Source: Thermoclostridium sp036562185 (GTDB lineage Bacteria > Bacillota > Clostridia > DSM-8532). From it: DNA of 64,000 bases. Numbering within the stretch: the first letter of the stretch is position 1; every line of letters begins with the position of its first letter. The stretch lies in contig DATCKN010000090.1 in NCBI GenBank assembly GCA_036562185.1, positions 62,001 to 126,000 on the forward strand, written 5' to 3'. The notes beneath the pieces are model-generated. The model ran no database searches and was not told the DNA's origin. It saw only the letters and a program-made list of their open reading frames with translations. Shown here piece by piece: positions 16,760-25,382 of the stretch. The position numbers were made by a program, and so were the translations under genes.

Positions 16760-18154
16760 ATGCCAAAGAGAGTTTTTAATGAATTAGCCTATAGTAGTCT
16801 GAGTGATTTTATTTTCGGTTCAACAATCCACCCGGTAAAATGCAAAAACGGCCTTGTTATCGGTGGCGGGCAAATTCTGCCTGAACTTAATTTCACTCTT
16901 CCGCCTATGCCGGTAACCAATGAGACCATGCCCGAGGTTTTGCGGCAGTACAAAAGCATTATCGAAGATGCATGCAAAAGAGCACGTGAGCTTTATGTCC
17001 CCGGTTTTGTAGTAGAGGTTGAGCTGCTTCCGCCAACCACTTACCACCCCGAATGGGGTATCGAAATAATAAAAACCGTCAGGGATGTTATGTATGAATA
17101 TGAGCAGAAATACGGATTAAAAAGCGCTTTAAGGGCTACTCCGGTTGATATCCGGGAAGACAGGGAATCTGTTCATATGTGGCGGGGAAAGCATTGGGAA
17201 TCAATCATGGAAACCTTTGAAGGAAGTGCAAGGGCAGGGGCGGATTTTCTGGCCATTGAGTCCATTGGCGGTAAAGACATCCATGACGAAGCCACTATGT
17301 TTTGTGATATTACCAAGTCACTATTTGCCTTGGGGGTTTTAGGTGCCAGAGATATGTCAAAATTATGGAGTGCCATAGTGGATATAGCCGAACGAACAGG
17401 AGTTACGGCTTCAGGCGATACTGCCTGCGGATTTGCAAATACGGCAATGGTTTTGGCTGAGAGAGGATACATTCCAAAAGTTTTTTCAGCCGTAGTCAGG
17501 GTCATGTCTGCTGTAAGAAGCCTTGTTGCCGTTGAGGAAGGGGCTGCAGGGCCACATAAGGATTGCGGCTATGAAGGAGTTTATGTAAAAGCCATATCAG
17601 GAATACCGATTTCAATGGAAGGAAAGTCAAGTGCTTGTGCTCATTTAAGCCCGCTGGGGAATATTTCTGCGGCAGTTGCAGACCTGTGGAGCAATGAGTC
17701 GGTTCAGAATATAAGGTTATTAGGTGGTATGGCTCCAACAGTATCAATGGAACAGCTAACCTATGATTGCAGGCTTATGAACGAAGCTTTGGCAAAAGGT
17801 ATGGAACAGGCCCTGCTGCTTAGAGATATGCTTGCTGACTCGGACAGCGGATATGATCCGCAGGCATATGTTTTAAGACCTGATGTGGTGTTGAAAATAT
17901 CAAAAGAAATCATTAAAGAGAACGGTCATTTAAACAGGACCAGGGCAGCGGCTCTTGCAGCAATAGATGAGTTGAAACAGGCAGCTAAAGATAAAAGAGT
18001 ATTTGTAGAAGAAAGGGAACTGTCCTGGCTTGGTATGATGGAAATCCAGATTGAGGCTATCCCTCAGGACGAGCATGAATTTATCAATCAAATGGTAAGG
18101 GAGAATGCATCAGATAAATTTATACCCGAAAAATACGATTTGCAGAGGTGTTAG
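16760..18154 (+). CDS. mtaB: Methanol:corrinoid methyltransferase, MtaB type
   Basis: Zinc enzyme that moves the methyl group of methanol to a corrinoid protein (MtaC), the first step of methanol use in methanogens and acetogens. The match to archaeal MtaB runs along the whole 464 residues. The three zinc ligands known from Methanosarcina MtaB are all present: Glu in AIESIGGKD (E167), Cys in SGDTACGFANTAM (C223) and Cys in GPHKDCGYE (C269). MEGKSSACAH and WSNESV are also conserved. No mtaC or mtaA lies in the window, so its partner must be elsewhere or it acts on a different corrinoid protein. It follows the TRAP operon but has its own terminators on both sides. Confidence 0.88.
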   Translation: MPKRVFNELAYSSLSDFIFGSTIHPVKCKNGLVIGGGQILPELNFTLPPMPVTNETMPEVLRQYKSIIEDACKRARELYVPGFVVEVELLPPTTYHPEWGIEIIKTVRDVMYEYEQKYGLKSALRATPVDIREDRESVHMWRGKHWESIMETFEGSARAGADFLAIESIGGKDIHDEATMFCDITKSLFALGVLGARDMSKLWSAIVDIAERTGVTASGDTACGFANTAMVLAERGYIPKVFSAVVRVMSAVRSLVAVEEGAAGPHKDCGYEGVYVKAISGIPISMEGKSSACAHLSPLGNISAAVADLWSNESVQNIRLLGGMAPTVSMEQLTYDCRLMNEALAKGMEQALLLRDMLADSDSGYDPQAYVLRPDVVLKISKEIIKENGHLNRTRAAALAAIDELKQAAKDKRVFVEERELSWLGMMEIQIEAIPQDEHEFINQMVRENASDKFIPEKYDLQRC

Positions 18155-18658
18155 AACGCCCATGTAAGTTTAAGTACTAATGGATGTGGCTGAATTCTCG
18201 CCAAATAACTATGGCCTAAAGTTTTGGTATACATATAATTTCCTTTTACATCCACAAGAAGCATTAATATTTAATTATTCCCGATTGATGCTCTTTTAAA
18301 TAGGATGTCATGCTTCATTTTTAATGATTATAAATTGAAAGTCTGCTTTTCAGCAGATTTTTTTTTGCTGGCGTAAAGTTACCATTATATTGATCATTAA
18401 CGGCTTTCAATGTGTTTTTATCTTGCCGGTAAAGCGTCTGATTTACGAACAACAACGAAAACAAATGCCCGAAATTATTCCTGCTGTATTGAGACTTAAA
18501 AAATTTAAGGCCAGGCCATTAAAATATAATTGCTGTTATAAGAATGAGTATTCCATTGGGCGCATCGAGCCGCTGCAAAGTAGTTTTATTTTCTCTGAGG
18601 CTGATTTAACCATTGAGAATTTGCAACCGGATTTTTTCATCAGCCGATCATTTTTTAA
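18155..18658. other. Long non-coding stretch between mtaB and pdaB
   Basis: About 500 bp without a credible gene. It holds the mtaB terminator at 18339-18366 and a short inverted repeat TGGATGT (18181-18187) / ACATCCA (18249-18255). An open frame runs into pdaB from 18390, but it lacks a ribosome binding site and protein-like composition, so I regard it as chance. Confidence 0.6.
18339..18366 (+). terminator. Terminator downstream of mtaB
   Basis: AAGTCTGC (18339-18346) pairs with GCAGATTT (18353-18360), one wobble, over the loop TTTTCA, and continues into a run of T residues to 18366. It is 185 bp after the mtaB stop, leaving a fairly long 3' UTR. Confidence 0.8.
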
Positions 18659-18690
18659 TAAGAATAATCTTATTCTTATAACCATATATA
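18659..18690 (+). promoter_or_regulatory. Dyad and possible sporulation-type promoter before pdaB
   Basis: TAAGAATA (18659-18666) and TATTCTTA (18671-18678) form a perfect 8-bp dyad. Overlapping it, GAATA (18662-18666) and CATATATA (18683-18690), 16 bp apart, resemble the -35 and -10 of sigma-F/sigma-G promoters. That would fit a forespore-expressed deacetylase. The promoter reading is tentative; the dyad is plain in the sequence. Confidence 0.4.
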
Positions 18691-18719
18691 AAAATGAGAA
18701 TAAACTTTGGAGAAGTATT

Positions 18720-19472
18720 ATGGTTGTTATCCGCAGGAGAACAATAATAACAGCTTTACTTGCTATAGCATTCTGCCTTGCGCTGTTTTTTATGATTAAA
18801 GGGAAGGTTGTAGAAGCAAGCGGTGCAATAAGGGAAATACCCATATACAGTGTTGAAAACAGCAACGGAAATGTATCCATTACCTTTGATTGTGCGTGGG
18901 GAGCTCATGATATTCCTGAAATACTTGGAATTCTGAAAGAGAAAAATGTAAAGGCCACTTTCTTTGTTGTCGGGGAATGGGCCAGAAGGAATCCTGAAGA
19001 AACAAGGATGATTGCAGAACAGGGGCATGATTTGGCAAACCATTCGGAGAATCATTTTAAAATGAGTGTATTAAGCAGGGATAAGATAAAAACTGAAATA
19101 CTTGACTGTACGAAAACCATTGAAGATATTGCCGGGGTAAAAACCGATTTATTCCGTGCACCGTACGGGGACTACAATGATACAGTTTTGTCCATTGCAC
19201 GGCAAAACGGGTACTACACGATACAATGGAGCCTGGATTCCCTGGACTGGAAACCCGGTATGACAGAAGAGGCCATACTTAACCGTATTTCCAAAGTTTC
19301 AAGCGGAGATATTCTGCTGTTCCATAATGATACATCGCATACAGTTAAAATACTAGGCAAAGTGATAGACATTATCCGTGAAAAAAATTTAAATCCCGTT
19401 CCGGTATCAGAACTGATACTGAGGGAGAACTTTGAAATACGGCATGATGGAAGGCAAATGCCGAAAAATTAA
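18720..19472 (+). CDS. pdaB: Polysaccharide deacetylase, sporulation PdaB-like
   Basis: A 250-residue carbohydrate esterase family 4 protein. After a short basic N-terminus comes one membrane-spanning signal anchor (ITALLAIAFCLALFFMIKG), then the NodB domain with TFD (D57), the zinc motif HSENH (H108, H112) and RAPYG. Length and spacing fit PdaB, which Bacillus needs for spore maintenance; it probably acts on spore-cortex peptidoglycan outside the membrane. ATG 18720 is chosen because GGAGA lies 6 nt before it and the membrane anchor then sits at the N-terminus; the longer upstream reading frame has no support. topA follows 113 bp later with its own promoter. Confidence 0.87.
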   Translation: MVVIRRRTIITALLAIAFCLALFFMIKGKVVEASGAIREIPIYSVENSNGNVSITFDCAWGAHDIPEILGILKEKNVKATFFVVGEWARRNPEETRMIAEQGHDLANHSENHFKMSVLSRDKIKTEILDCTKTIEDIAGVKTDLFRAPYGDYNDTVLSIARQNGYYTIQWSLDSLDWKPGMTEEAILNRISKVSSGDILLFHNDTSHTVKILGKVIDIIREKNLNPVPVSELILRENFEIRHDGRQMPKN

Positions 19473-19515
19473 GATGGACGAATGACATAATATCCCATAC
19501 AATAAACAAAAACAG

Positions 19516-19544
19516 TTTACAAATTATAGTTTCAGTGATACTAT
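19516..19544 (+). promoter_or_regulatory. Putative promoter for topA
   Basis: TTTACA (19516-19521) and TACTAT (19539-19544) with a 17-bp spacer, 42 bp before topA. Each hexamer has one or two mismatches to the sigma-A consensus. Confidence 0.45.
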
Positions 19545-19585
19545 AACAAATTGTAGAGCAAAGCTAAGCGAAACGGAGGATAAGT

Positions 19586-21688
19586 ATGGCGAAGTATCTG
19601 GTAATTGTGGAATCACCAGCCAAGGCAAAAACAATTAAGAAGTTTCTTGGATCAAGCTATAAAATAAAAGCTTCAATGGGCCATATACGCGATCTGCCAA
19701 AAAGCCGTATTGGAGTTGATATAGAAAATAATTTTGAACCAAAGTACATTAATATACGTGGTAAGGGCGATTTAATATCAGAGCTTAAAAAAGAGGCAAA
19801 AGAATCAGATAAAGTATTTCTTGCAACCGACCCTGACCGCGAAGGTGAAGCTATATCATGGCATCTTGCCAACATATTTCAGATGGATGGCAATGAAAAA
19901 TGCCGGGTGACATTTAATGAAATAACAAAAAACGCAGTATTAAAGGCTATTAAGGCACCAAGGCAAATTGATATGAATCTTGTAAATGCGCAACAGGCCA
20001 GACGTGTACTTGACAGAATTGTTGGCTATAAAATAAGCCCGCTTCTGTGGAGGAATGTCAGAAAGGGCTTGAGTGCCGGAAGGGTTCAATCGGTTGCTAT
20101 AAAAATTATATGCGACAGGGAGAATGAAATAGAGAATTTTACACCCGAAGAATATTGGAATATCGAAGCCATACTCCGTAAGGACAATGGCAAAACATTC
20201 TCGGCTAAATTCAGCGGATTGATAAATGAAAAACTTGAGCTTAAAAATAAGGAAGATGTCGACAAGGTCTTAAAAGGGATTGAGAACAAGGAATTTATAA
20301 TTCAAAAAGTAAAACACGGTGAAAAAAAGCGTTCTCCTTCACCGCCATTCATTACCAGCACATTGCAACAGGACGCGGCCAGGAAATTCGGTTTTTCAGC
20401 CAAAAAAACAATGATGCTTGCCCAACAGTTGTACGAAGGTGTTGAAATAGAAGGAGAAGGATCGGTTGGTTTGATTACGTACATGAGAACCGATTCAACG
20501 CGTATCTCGAATGAGGCATTGAATGAAGCACGGGAGTATATTCTGACTAATTACGGTGAAAAATACCTGCCTGATAAAGCAAGGATATTTAAAGCCAAAT
20601 CTGCCGCACAGGATGCTCATGAAGCAATAAGACCCACGATGCTTAGTTTATCGCCTGAACGCGTTAAAAATTCCCTTTCAAGAGATCTTTTCAGACTGTA
20701 TAAACTTATCTGGGAAAGATTTATTGCAAGCCAGATGGAATCTGCAATATATGATACAATGTCGGTGGATATTGCAGCAGGGGATTATCTGTTCAGAGCA
20801 TCGGGTTCAAGGGTTTCTTTCAAAGGTTTTTTGGTGCTTTATGAAGAAGGCAGGGATGAAGAGTACCTGGATGATGAAGATGAGGGCAAAAAAGACGGCC
20901 TGCTTCCTGAACTTACAGAAGGTGAAAGGGTAGCACCGACAGAAATAAAACCTACACAGCATTTTACCCAGCCCCCGCCAAGGTACACAGAAGCAACATT
21001 GGTAAAAACCCTTGAAGAAAAGGGTATTGGTCGCCCCAGTACCTATGCTCCTATAATCAGTACAATTATGTCAAGGGGATATGTAGTTAAGGAAAAGAAG
21101 TATCTCTATCCGACGGAATTGGGAAAGATTGTCAATAACCTGATGGAGGAACATTTTAAGGAGATCGTTGATATAAACTTTACGGCAAAAATGGAAGCCC
21201 AGCTTGACTCGGTGGAAGAAGGGGAGCTCGAGTGGAAGGATCTGCTCCATGAGTTTTATGATGGATTCAGTAAAACACTGAAATCTGCTGAAGAACGCAT
21301 CAGCAGGGTTGAACTTCCGGTAGAGGAATCCGATGAGGTTTGTGAAAAGTGCGGCCGGAAAATGGTTGTAAAGATGGGTAAGTACGGTAAATTTCTTGCG
21401 TGCCCGGGCTTTCCCGAATGCAGAAATGCCAAGCCAATCCTTGACGAAACAGGTGTATTATGCCCGAAATGCGGAGGCAAGGTTTATATTAAGAAAACAA
21501 AAAAGGGAAAAAGTTATTTAAGCTGCGAGAATTATCCTGAATGTGATTTTTCATCCTGGGATATGGTTTCAGACAAAAAGTGTCCTAAATGCGGAAACTT
21601 TATGACACAAAAGGTAAAGGGGAAAAAGATCCAATATACATGCAGCCTGGAATCATGCGCATATGAGTTTGAAGAGGAAAGAGAATAA
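19586..21688 (+). CDS. topA: DNA topoisomerase I
   Basis: Type IA topoisomerase that relaxes negative supercoils. It has 700 residues. The N-terminal Toprim domain shows VESPAKA and DPDREGE; the catalytic tyrosine lies in ITYMRTDSTRIS (Y299). The C-terminus carries three tetracysteine zinc ribbons (starting CEKCGRK, CPKCGGK and CPKCGNF), as is usual in Firmicutes. The ATG has a GGAGGA ribosome binding site. It is followed by a long terminator hairpin. dprA, its frequent neighbour, is absent here; pdaB is upstream instead. Confidence 0.98.
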   Translation: MAKYLVIVESPAKAKTIKKFLGSSYKIKASMGHIRDLPKSRIGVDIENNFEPKYINIRGKGDLISELKKEAKESDKVFLATDPDREGEAISWHLANIFQMDGNEKCRVTFNEITKNAVLKAIKAPRQIDMNLVNAQQARRVLDRIVGYKISPLLWRNVRKGLSAGRVQSVAIKIICDRENEIENFTPEEYWNIEAILRKDNGKTFSAKFSGLINEKLELKNKEDVDKVLKGIENKEFIIQKVKHGEKKRSPSPPFITSTLQQDAARKFGFSAKKTMMLAQQLYEGVEIEGEGSVGLITYMRTDSTRISNEALNEAREYILTNYGEKYLPDKARIFKAKSAAQDAHEAIRPTMLSLSPERVKNSLSRDLFRLYKLIWERFIASQMESAIYDTMSVDIAAGDYLFRASGSRVSFKGFLVLYEEGRDEEYLDDEDEGKKDGLLPELTEGERVAPTEIKPTQHFTQPPPRYTEATLVKTLEEKGIGRPSTYAPIISTIMSRGYVVKEKKYLYPTELGKIVNNLMEEHFKEIVDINFTAKMEAQLDSVEEGELEWKDLLHEFYDGFSKTLKSAEERISRVELPVEESDEVCEKCGRKMVVKMGKYGKFLACPGFPECRNAKPILDETGVLCPKCGGKVYIKKTKKGKSYLSCENYPECDFSSWDMVSDKKCPKCGNFMTQKVKGKKIQYTCSLESCAYEFEEERE

Positions 21689-21745
21689 TTTTTGCTTTGG
21701 ATAGATTTAAGATTGTCACCCGGATTTGAACGATAATTAAAAATG

Positions 21746-21792
21746 AAACTGCCGGTCAGGGTTTGAAAAAAGTTCTGTCCGGCAGTTTTTTT
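21746..21792. terminator. Bidirectional terminator between topA and capA
   Basis: AAACTGCCGG (21746-21755) pairs with CCGGCAGTTT (21779-21788) over a 23-nt loop, followed by T residues to 21792 on the + strand. On the reverse strand the stem is followed by CATTTTTAATT, so it can also end the capA-side transcript. Confidence 0.85.
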
Positions 21793-21857
21793 CGAAATTC
21801 CCATTAATCAGGTGCCCGTTTCTTTTGATTTGGCTGTTCCAATACCGTCAATGAGCT

Positions 21858-21959
21858 CTAGTATGGGCTTAATGACAATTTGTTCCCTTCATAAGCAACT
21901 TCACAGGGATATTTATTTCTGAATACACCATTCTGCGCTGATATACCGTTACTCTCCAT
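21858..21959 (-). CDS. Possible 33-residue ORF downstream of capA
   Basis: On the reverse strand an ATG at 21959 follows GCAGGAG at a good distance and opens 33 codons (beginning MESNGISAQNGVFRNKYPCE) up to a TAG. It starts 53 bp after the capA stop and before the shared terminator, so it could be co-expressed. After a frame change near 21880 a second short open stretch (IVIKPILELIDGIGTAKSK) continues to about 21811, which may mean a frameshifted remnant of a somewhat longer gene. I recognise no family. The case rests on the ribosome binding site and position only. Confidence 0.3.
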   Translation of the reverse strand: MESNGISAQNGVFRNKYPCEVAYEGNKLSLSPY

Positions 21960-22012
21960 ATTTCTCCTGCAAGCAGTAAACAGGTATTTTCCTGCTTTAT
22001 ATCACAGAAGTA

Positions 22013-23233
22013 TTAATGACCCGGATAATCCTGCATTTTTTTCATTGTTCTTTCATAAGAATTTTTCAGCTTTTCTGATAATTTTTCATCAGCAGTGCTG
22101 AAAATTTCGTCATCCAGGGACGGAATGGGTATTATTGAGTATTTATAAATGTCATTTTCCCTATACCGGTATACCCATGCCGGTATGTGTTTTACAGAAA
22201 GAATACGTACTTTATTTGATTCTAAGTCTTTCTCCACTTTAATTGATACCATGACGCTTTCCTGGGTAAGGTCATTGTTCCTGGGGCTTGATTTGTCATC
22301 GCCTATTTGGTTCGACAGAAAATTACCCATACTGTATATAATATACTTTGTTCCGCCATCTGTTTCGATAATTTCTGATGCTTCAACAACATGGGGATGG
22401 GAACCAAGTATTATATCAGCACCTGCCTCAAACATCATATTTGCAAGCTCCTTTTGCTCACCGGTAGGTTCAACGCGGTATTCAACACCCCAGTGCATAA
22501 GGACAACTACCAAATCAACAAGAGGAGACAGTGTTTCGATTTCTTTTTTTATTTTTTCCTTGTCTATAAGGCTTAAATGAATGTTTCTTTCTTCTTCGGT
22601 CAAACGGTTTTCGTTCATATTGCACCCGTAAGTATAAGCAAGGAAGCCAATTTTAATGCCGTTAACATCCTGTATATTATACCGGGGTTCAGAAGCATCG
22701 CTGAATGTTCCGATAACCTGCAAATTTTTCTGCTTTATAATTTCCCTTGATTCCAGAAGCCCTTTAAGACCCCTGTCCAGGCAGTGGTTGTTGGCGTTGT
22801 TTACCATATCAAAACCTGCATATGAGAATGCTGAAATAATGGCAGGCGGGGCATTAAAAAGAGGATAACCGGTATAATTTTTATCGCTTTCGACACATGC
22901 AGCTTCAAAACTGACGATGGAGTAATCGGCTTCTTCTATATACGGTTTTACTCTGTCAAAAATATAATTATAGTTATACTCACCATCACTTATTTTACCC
23001 GATCTTATAACGGCGTCATGCATTACAACATCGCCGGCTGCCAGAATGGTGGCAATTACCGGAGCCGGTGTGGGCGTTGGTTCCGGCGTTGCTGTGGGAG
23101 AGGGTGTTACTGTCGGAGTAACAGTATTTGTAACCAAAGGAGTTTCAAAAACAGCAATATCTTTTTTGTGATTACAACCGGACAGTAAAATTAAGATTAC
23201 CATGAGATAAGGTATTATCTTCCTGTTACGCAT
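22013..23233 (-). CDS. CapA family lipoprotein (poly-gamma-glutamate-type metallophosphatase fold)
   Basis: A 406-residue exported lipoprotein. The N-terminus is a lipoprotein signal (PYLMVILILLSGC), followed by a Thr/Pro-rich tether (about 30 residues of TPT/SPT/PTP repeats), then the CapA domain. Conserved CapA motifs are AAGDVVMHD, the NANNHCLDRG stretch, LMHWGVEY and LGSHPHVV, the metal-binding His/Asp positions of this calcineurin-like family. CapA homologues work in poly-gamma-glutamate export or other envelope processes; no other cap gene is nearby, so the role is open. The start at 23233 has GGAG 8 nt before it; the longer upstream frame lacks a ribosome binding site. Confidence 0.88.
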   Translation of the reverse strand: MRNRKIIPYLMVILILLSGCNHKKDIAVFETPLVTNTVTPTVTPSPTATPEPTPTPAPVIATILAAGDVVMHDAVIRSGKISDGEYNYNYIFDRVKPYIEEADYSIVSFEAACVESDKNYTGYPLFNAPPAIISAFSYAGFDMVNNANNHCLDRGLKGLLESREIIKQKNLQVIGTFSDASEPRYNIQDVNGIKIGFLAYTYGCNMNENRLTEEERNIHLSLIDKEKIKKEIETLSPLVDLVVVLMHWGVEYRVEPTGEQKELANMMFEAGADIILGSHPHVVEASEIIETDGGTKYIIYSMGNFLSNQIGDDKSSPRNNDLTQESVMVSIKVEKDLESNKVRILSVKHIPAWVYRYRENDIYKYSIIPIPSLDDEIFSTADEKLSEKLKNSYERTMKKMQDYPGH

Positions 23234-23475
23234 AAACGTTTCTCCATATCCAAAAATATATTTTGTTAACCAACATAATAGTAGCATATTTACATAATAG
23301 GTTTCAACAAGAAGCGATGTGAATATTAAAGGGAAAGTAGAAAGCTTAACCGGGCAAAATTCGTTAAATTTTTTGGGCAAAATGAGTAAAAAAACAGAAG
23401 TAATAATCTCTTACTTCATTATAATATTAATAATATTCTTAAGGGAAAGTAACTTATTTTAATAATTAACAGTGG

Positions 23476-23488
23476 GTTGCATTGCAAC
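23476..23488. promoter_or_regulatory. Palindrome in the leuC upstream region
   Basis: GTTGCA-T-TGCAAC is a perfect 6-bp dyad with a 1-bp centre, 50 bp before leuC. The 304 bp between capA and leuC hold no gene. A TATAAT (23420-23425) is present without a good -35, so the operon promoter is not firmly placed. The dyad is a candidate operator for the leu-ilv operon. I saw no T-box elements. Confidence 0.4.
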
Positions 23489-23537
23489 TTCAATCAAAAT
23501 GTTTCAGTAAATCTGTTTGATTAGAGAGGTGTCGCAT

Positions 23538-24803
23538 ATGGGTATGACAATGACTCAAAAAATACTGGCAAAAAGTTCCGGGCAAAAAAGTGTAAAACCC
23601 GGTATGCTTATATCAGCAAAGGTTGATATGGTTTTGGGTAATGATATAACAGCTCCGGTTGCAATCAAAGAGTTTGAAAAGATTGGTGCCGAAAAGGTAT
23701 TTGATACTGAAAAAATAGCGCTGGTTCCCGATCATTTTACTCCAAACAAGGATATAAAATCGGCAGAACAGGTTAAATTAATGCGGGAATTTGCAAGAAA
23801 AATGGGAATAAAACATTTTTTTGAAATTGGACAGATGGGTGTTGAGCACGCCCTGTTACCCGAACTTGGATTGGTTACTGCAGGCGACCTGGTGATTGGT
23901 GCTGATTCACATACCTGTACATATGGAGCACTCGGTGCTTTTTCCACCGGGGTAGGAAGTACCGATATGGCGGCTGCCATGGTTACAGGCGAAGTATGGT
24001 TGAAAGTACCTGAAGCAATAAAGTTCAACCTGATAGGAAAACCCGGCGAATGGGTCAGCGGAAAGGATATAATTTTGCACATTATAGGCCGGATTGGCGT
24101 TGATGGTGCTTTATACAAATCTATGGAGTTTACCGGCGAAGGTCTGGAGTTCCTGACCATGGACGACAGATTTACGATTGCCAATATGGCTATTGAAGCA
24201 GGTGCAAAAAACGGTATTTTCGAAGTGGATGATGAAACTTTGAAATATATTGCACAGCATTCATCAAAACCATATGAAATTTTCAAAGCTGACAGTGATG
24301 CGGAATACGTTGAGGAACTTACAATAGATATTGGAAAAATCAGGCCAACAGTGGCTCTTCCGCACTTGCCCGAGAATACAAAGACTGTTGATGAGCTTGA
24401 TGATATAACCATTGATCAGGTAGTTATAGGTTCATGTACAAACGGCAGGATTGAAGACATGAGAATTGCAGCTAAAATTCTTGCAGGAAGAAAAGTCCAT
24501 AAAAATGTAAGATGCATTATTATTCCGGCAACACAGATGGTATGGAAACAATGCATGAAGGAAGGGCTGTTTGATATTTTTATCGACGCTGGATGTGCGG
24601 TTTCCACTCCAACATGCGGGCCTTGCCTTGGAGGGCATATGGGAATACTTGCTGAAGGTGAGCGGGCAGTGTCCACTACAAACCGGAATTTCGTCGGCAG
24701 GATGGGACATGTAAAAAGCGAGGTTTATCTTGCAAGTCCTGCTGTGGCTGCGGCATCAGCAATAACAGGAAAAATATCCTCCCCTGAAGAATTAATGGAT
24801 TGA
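23538..24803 (+). CDS. leuC: 3-isopropylmalate dehydratase large subunit
   Basis: Large subunit of isopropylmalate isomerase, which with LeuD converts 2- to 3-isopropylmalate in leucine synthesis. It has 421 residues, the shorter archaeal/clostridial type. The three [4Fe-4S] cysteines are visible: C300 in IGSCTNGR, and C360 and C363 in CGPCLGG. The start is ATG 23538, with AGAGGTG 6 nt upstream; an in-frame TTG at 23517 has no site. First gene of a seven-gene leu-ilv operon. leuA, needed to make the substrate, is not in the window. Confidence 0.96.
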   Translation: MGMTMTQKILAKSSGQKSVKPGMLISAKVDMVLGNDITAPVAIKEFEKIGAEKVFDTEKIALVPDHFTPNKDIKSAEQVKLMREFARKMGIKHFFEIGQMGVEHALLPELGLVTAGDLVIGADSHTCTYGALGAFSTGVGSTDMAAAMVTGEVWLKVPEAIKFNLIGKPGEWVSGKDIILHIIGRIGVDGALYKSMEFTGEGLEFLTMDDRFTIANMAIEAGAKNGIFEVDDETLKYIAQHSSKPYEIFKADSDAEYVEELTIDIGKIRPTVALPHLPENTKTVDELDDITIDQVVIGSCTNGRIEDMRIAAKILAGRKVHKNVRCIIIPATQMVWKQCMKEGLFDIFIDAGCAVSTPTCGPCLGGHMGILAEGERAVSTTNRNFVGRMGHVKSEVYLASPAVAAASAITGKISSPEELMD

Positions 24804-24844
24804 TTTAATTTCGAATACGGCAACGAAAAGGAAAGGTGAAAGTT

Positions 24845-25333
24845 ATGAATTATACCGGCAATGTTATAAAATATGGCGACAATATCGATACAGATGTAAT
24901 CATCCCGGCCAGATACTTAAATACATCTGATCATGGTGAATTGGCAAAGCATTGTATGGAAGACCTTGATAAAACTTTTGTCACAAGGGTTAAAAAAGGC
25001 GATATTTTAGTCGGAGGTTTCAACTTTGGGTGTGGTTCATCAAGGGAACACGCACCGATTGCAATAAAGGCATCAGGTATATCATGTGTCATTGCAAAAA
25101 GCTTTGCCCGTATTTTTTACAGAAATGCGATAAATATCGGGCTGCCTATTATCGAGTGCCCGGAATGTGTTGATGAGACTGACGAAGGAGACAAACTTGA
25201 AATAGATCTTGAAAATGGAAAAATAATAAACTATAGTAATGGAAAAACATACAAAACTACAGCCTTCCCTGAGTTTATTCAGGAGATAATTAAGTCAGGC
25301 GGTTTAATGCCGTATATCAAAAATAAAAAGTAG
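24845..25333 (+). CDS. leuD: 3-isopropylmalate dehydratase small subunit
   Basis: Swivelling small subunit that completes the LeuCD isomerase. It has 162 residues, the short form that pairs with the 420-residue LeuC type. Diagnostic stretches are DTDVIIPARYL and GCGSSREHAPIAIK. ATG 24845 is chosen because GGAAAGGTG precedes it; the GTG at 24836 lies inside that site. It lies 41 bp after leuC and 49 bp before leuB, so co-transcription is very likely. Confidence 0.96.
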   Translation: MNYTGNVIKYGDNIDTDVIIPARYLNTSDHGELAKHCMEDLDKTFVTRVKKGDILVGGFNFGCGSSREHAPIAIKASGISCVIAKSFARIFYRNAINIGLPIIECPECVDETDEGDKLEIDLENGKIINYSNGKTYKTTAFPEFIQEIIKSGGLMPYIKNKK

Positions 25334-25382
25334 AAATCGTTTTAAAGCATAAAAATGAGTGTCCAAAAGCAGGTGGTATAAG

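Noticed and set aside
18390..18719. 110-codon N-terminal extension of pdaB
   Set aside because: No ribosome binding site, non-protein-like composition, and it would bury the signal anchor in the middle of the protein.
23234..23537. T-box or leucine leader peptide before leuC
   Set aside because: No AGGGTGG-like T-box sequence, no specifier-loop structure, no Leu-rich short ORF and no terminator.
23732..24412. 226-codon reverse-strand ORF inside leuC
   Set aside because: Mirror frame of leuC; Ser/Pro/Ile-rich and without start signals.
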